49,018 nt of DNA from a virus. Where the stretch lies: the IMG/VR virus record IMGVR_UViG_3300024999_000152, positions 1-49,018 of that record; one strand, written 5' to 3'. The translations under genes and the position numbers were made by a program. This document shows positions 46,944-49,018 of this stretch, piece by piece; position 1 is the first letter of the stretch; each line of letters starts with the position of its first letter. The notes under the pieces are model-generated. The model was not told where the DNA came from and ran no database searches. It saw only the letters and a list, made by a program, of their open reading frames with translations.

Positions 46944-47456
46944 CTACTTCCTATATTTTTCTGGTAAATAAACATCATAATTGACTTTTTCATCTAAACA
47001 AAACAAACTTAAATATCTAAACTTTGATAAATATTCAGTATGATTTTTAATAATCTTGATATTAGTATCATCTGTATAATGTAATTTACAATCATTTGGA
47101 CTTAATTTCAAAACTGAATAATTATTATTTTCTCCTTGTGTAAAGTATAAACTACCATAGTTAAATTTACCTTCTTTTACATTAGCGATACCTTCATATG
47201 ATACTATATTTGTAATCTCATTAGATATTTGTTTTTGATATTTGACTACATTAAGATTAATTACTAAAGATATTGAACAAATTATTGTACAAAAAACTAT
47301 TATTCCTGCAATAAATGGTATTTCATCATATTCTTTCTCCCAAAGAGCAATTAATATTCCCCCTAAAAATATTACTCCACATATAAAACATAGAATGCTA
47401 CCTACTCCTAATATTAATCCTATAATACCTGTGAATATATACCACGTATTTTCCAT
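46944..47456 (-). CDS. membrane protein with three predicted spans (170 aa)
   Basis: Hydrophobic segments at about residues 4-35 (two spans) and 45-66; the remaining 100 residues are soluble, beta-rich (NYGSLYFTQGENNNYSV) and end in YLPEKYRK. Not recognised. AAAGG precedes the ATG. Confidence 0.65.
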   Translation of the reverse strand: MENTWYIFTGIIGLILGVGSILCFICGVIFLGGILIALWEKEYDEIPFIAGIIVFCTIICSISLVINLNVVKYQKQISNEITNIVSYEGIANVKEGKFNYGSLYFTQGENNNYSVLKLSPNDCKLHYTDDTNIKIIKNHTEYLSKFRYLSLFCLDEKVNYDVYLPEKYRK

Positions 47457-47493
47457 AAATTATCACCTTTCTTCGTATGTATTTTAATCTAAT

Positions 47494-47736
47494 TTATCCT
47501 AATGAACTTCCTGTATCATCACTATAATCTTCTTCTTTTTGAAGTCTGTCAAATTCATTACCATCTATCTCAATTGTACTATCACTAATAGGCCAATGCC
47601 CACGACTTTCAGGAAAACATTGATTACAATATAACCATTCAAATAAAACATATTTGTATTTATGGTTAGCGAAATACTTATAAACTTGGCCTTCACCATG
47701 ACATAATGTGCATTTTGGATTAGCGTCTTCTTGCAT
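47494..47736 (-). CDS. DnaJ-type zinc-ribbon small protein (80 aa)
   Basis: CTLCHGEGQVY and LYCNQCFPES match the CxxCxGxG style ribbon. Acidic C-terminus. Starts directly after the stop of the frameshifted gene upstream. Confidence 0.65.
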   Translation of the reverse strand: MQEDANPKCTLCHGEGQVYKYFANHKYKYVLFEWLYCNQCFPESRGHWPISDSTIEIDGNEFDRLQKEEDYSDDTGSSLG

Positions 47737-47947
47737 TTAATCAACATCTTTCAAATATTTTCCTCTAAATGTCATTGGAATAAACTCATCTTCTCTTATA
47801 ATATCATATCTTTTTTACGTATCCCAACGTATTCAAATCCAATATATCAAAATAGTATAGATTTTCATTTTTATTTAAAGCGTCTTTAAGAGTTATTAAT
47901 TGATCTGCTATATAACATATGCCACTAAGATTATATTCTTTAATCAT
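47737..47947 (-). pseudogene. 69-codon gene with one extra base in an A6 tract
   Basis: ATG 47947, AAAGGAGG upstream. The frame runs 47 codons to LNTLGYVKKI and stops; removing one A of 47811-47816 gives KRYDIIREDEFIPMTFRGKY and a stop at 47737 exactly before the next gene. Sequencing error is as likely as mutation. Confidence 0.55.
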
Positions 47948-47964
47948 TTCTTATTCATCCTCCT

Positions 47965-48153
47965 TTACATGCTTAATTCCATTTCAGATAACAATCTATT
48001 GGTCTGAGTTAATGTTTCACTTATTGATGTCTTACAAGCACCTTCTGGGCTGTCTGATAGCAATTCTGTAAGGTATTTAATGTATGCTTCAAGAGCATTA
48101 TAGATGATATTTTTCTCTTGTTTGGAAACTTCTAATGTTTGAGTGATTTTCAT
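47965..48153 (-). CDS. hypothetical helical protein (62 aa)
   Basis: Not recognised. Helices IIYNALEAYIKYLTELL and LTQTNRLLSEME. Similar in size and style to the 52-aa protein upstream. Weak AAAG site. Confidence 0.55.
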   Translation of the reverse strand: MKITQTLEVSKQEKNIIYNALEAYIKYLTELLSDSPEGACKTSISETLTQTNRLLSEMELSM

Positions 48154-48180
48154 TTATTTAATCCTACTTTCTTTATTTAA

Positions 48181-48339
48181 TTAATTGATTAATCTTAAAT
48201 ATTGGTGTAATAATTCTACCGCATTGGTTAAAGTTCTTAATTTGCCGATGTCATTCATTGAGGTACTTTTTGAATAATCCTTTTTAATTTCAAGTAGGTA
48301 GATGATAGTTTCTTGGATTAATAATTCTGTTTCAGTCAT
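48181..48339 (-). CDS. hypothetical helical protein (52 aa)
   Basis: GGAGGAAG about 8 bases before the ATG. ETELLIQETIIYLLEIKKD and LRTLTNAVELLHQYL. Unknown. Confidence 0.6.
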   Translation of the reverse strand: MTETELLIQETIIYLLEIKKDYSKSTSMNDIGKLRTLTNAVELLHQYLRLIN

Positions 48340-48374
48340 TTAACTTCCTCCAATCAAACTGACTTTTCAATGGT

Positions 48375-48641
48375 TTATAGCTTTTTAAAAATAACCTTAT
48401 TTGCTATTTTATCAAGATAGTCAACTTGTTTTTCGGTAAGCCTCTGTTCTTTCCAGTTTACAATATAATCTTTGATGGTTGTATATATTAGTAACAAAGC
48501 ACCCTTCTTTAACTGTCCCTCAATCTTCGTTTGTGAATTTAATCCTCCATCTATTTGTTCATTAAAGACTGATAACAAATAAGCATCACACTCTACTGTT
48601 TCTTTTATTCCATCGCAATGTTCAATAGTTATTTTTATCAT
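48375..48641 (-). CDS. hypothetical protein (88 aa)
   Basis: Not recognised. Beta start (KITIEHCDGIKETVE), then LLLIYTTIKDYI and a Lys-rich helical end. AAGGAAT lies upstream. Confidence 0.6.
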   Translation of the reverse strand: MIKITIEHCDGIKETVECDAYLLSVFNEQIDGGLNSQTKIEGQLKKGALLLIYTTIKDYIVNWKEQRLTEKQVDYLDKIANKVIFKKL

Positions 48642-48677
48642 ATTTATACATTCCTTTCTTCACTTCAAATTGCTGAT

Positions 48678-48881
48678 TCATTGCTTAGTAAAATCAACTT
48701 GTAAATCATCTTTGTATAAAGTCAATTTATTTTGAAGAATATATCCTTTATGATCAAGCAAACGTGAAACTAGCATATCCCCATTGTTACGAACTTCTAA
48801 TATATGTCTACCACACTTAAAAATATCACCGTCTAAAAGTTCACCATTGCTAAACTTATTCATAATTTCTAATTGATTCAT
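48678..48881 (-). CDS. hypothetical protein (67 aa)
   Basis: Start at 48881 (MNQLEIMNKFSNGELL), after GGGGTGGGA; the longer frame reads the gene upstream out of frame. IMNKFSNGELLDGDIFKCG recalls the ribbon-like start of small phage proteins. Unknown. Confidence 0.6.
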   Translation of the reverse strand: MNQLEIMNKFSNGELLDGDIFKCGRHILEVRNNGDMLVSRLLDHKGYILQNKLTLYKDDLQVDFTKQ

Positions 48882-48939
48882 AATATCCCACCCCTTTTTA
48901 ATTATTTTAGCATTTAACATCGCAGATTTAATTGATAAT

Positions 48940-49018
48940 TTAATCCCAAGAATTAGGTTTAGGTTTAACAAAATATTCAATACTTGATACTTCTGTCCCA
49001 ATTATCGCCACGCTTTTA
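48940..49018 (-). CDS. C-terminal fragment of a gene entering from the right edge
   Basis: 25 codons ending SIEYFVKPKPNSWD and a TAA at 48940. The start lies outside the window. No function assignable. Confidence 0.55.
   Translation of the reverse strand, partial: KSVAIIGTEVSSIEYFVKPKPNSWD

Noticed and set aside
5876-47947. Stop-codon reassignment or programmed recoding across the element
   Set aside because: Intact genes end with TAA, TAG and TGA alike, and the lesions include different stops and indels, so one recoding rule cannot explain them.
1-49018. CRISPR array or insertion sequence
   Set aside because: No regularly spaced repeats, no transposase frame and no terminal inverted repeats with target duplications were seen.

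Overview
The window is 49 kb of low-GC DNA (roughly 30 percent by eye). Almost every gene is on the minus strand, and most are tiny, tightly packed ORFs of 40-160 codons with strong AGGAGG-type ribosome binding sites. That layout, the sigma-A promoters, a phage-type NAD ligase, a homing endonuclease, hypermodification genes and dozens of small zinc-ribbon proteins point to the early/accessory part of a large temperate phage, prophage or phage-plasmid of a Bacillota (Bacillales-like) host. No capsid, tail, portal or complete terminase gene is present. The nearest model I can name is the SPbeta group, because a pair of genes at 14.2-16.6 kb looks like yopQ-yopR (YopR = MrpR, the SPbeta master repressor with a tyrosine-recombinase fold).

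Layout in transcription order, right to left. 49.0-46.2 kb: small hypotheticals. 46.1-44.2 kb: a three-gene 7-deazaguanine DNA-modification cassette (YhhQ transporter, DpdA-like transglycosylase, DUF6884 protein) ending in a hairpin. 43.9-43.3 kb: two decayed genes. 43.3-33.8 kb: zinc-ribbon proteins, an XRE/Lar-like regulator, HD and metallophosphoesterase enzymes, a candidate structured RNA (36.7-36.9 kb) and the UV-damage endonuclease UvsE. 33.8-28.7 kb: small hypotheticals and an HExxH protein. 28.7-23.1 kb: Thg1-like polymerase, then a promoter driving a nicotinamidase, a vWA protein, a PP2C phosphatase, a kinase (a TerY-phosphorylation-type triad) and a deoxyribosyltransferase-like protein. 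23.0-21.5 kb: small genes.

The most interesting segment is 21.4-14.2 kb. It holds a MazF homologue, a DUF5317-like membrane protein, an AgrC-like 7-TM protein without a kinase domain, a 39-codon AgrD-like pro-peptide, an HTH-MazF fusion, AgrB with its His/Cys dyad, a GIY-YIG homing endonuclease, and the DGQHR/YopQ-like plus MrpR-like pair behind two strong promoters and a 20-bp palindrome. I read this as a peptide-communication module placed where SPbeta-type phages carry arbitrium (AimR/AimP), with MazF-family proteins built in. The link between the peptide system and the repressor is inference from gene order.

14.2-0 kb: lytic transglycosylase, YqeY-like protein, DUF4230 protein, many small genes, NAD-dependent DNA ligase LigA behind a promoter with an 11-bp dyad, and at the left end an RNA polymerase alpha-CTD-like protein flanked by two 56-codon ORFs that resemble motif-sized pieces of a terminase. 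At least seven loci carry internal stops or one-base frameshifts, so the element is either decaying or the assembly has local errors.
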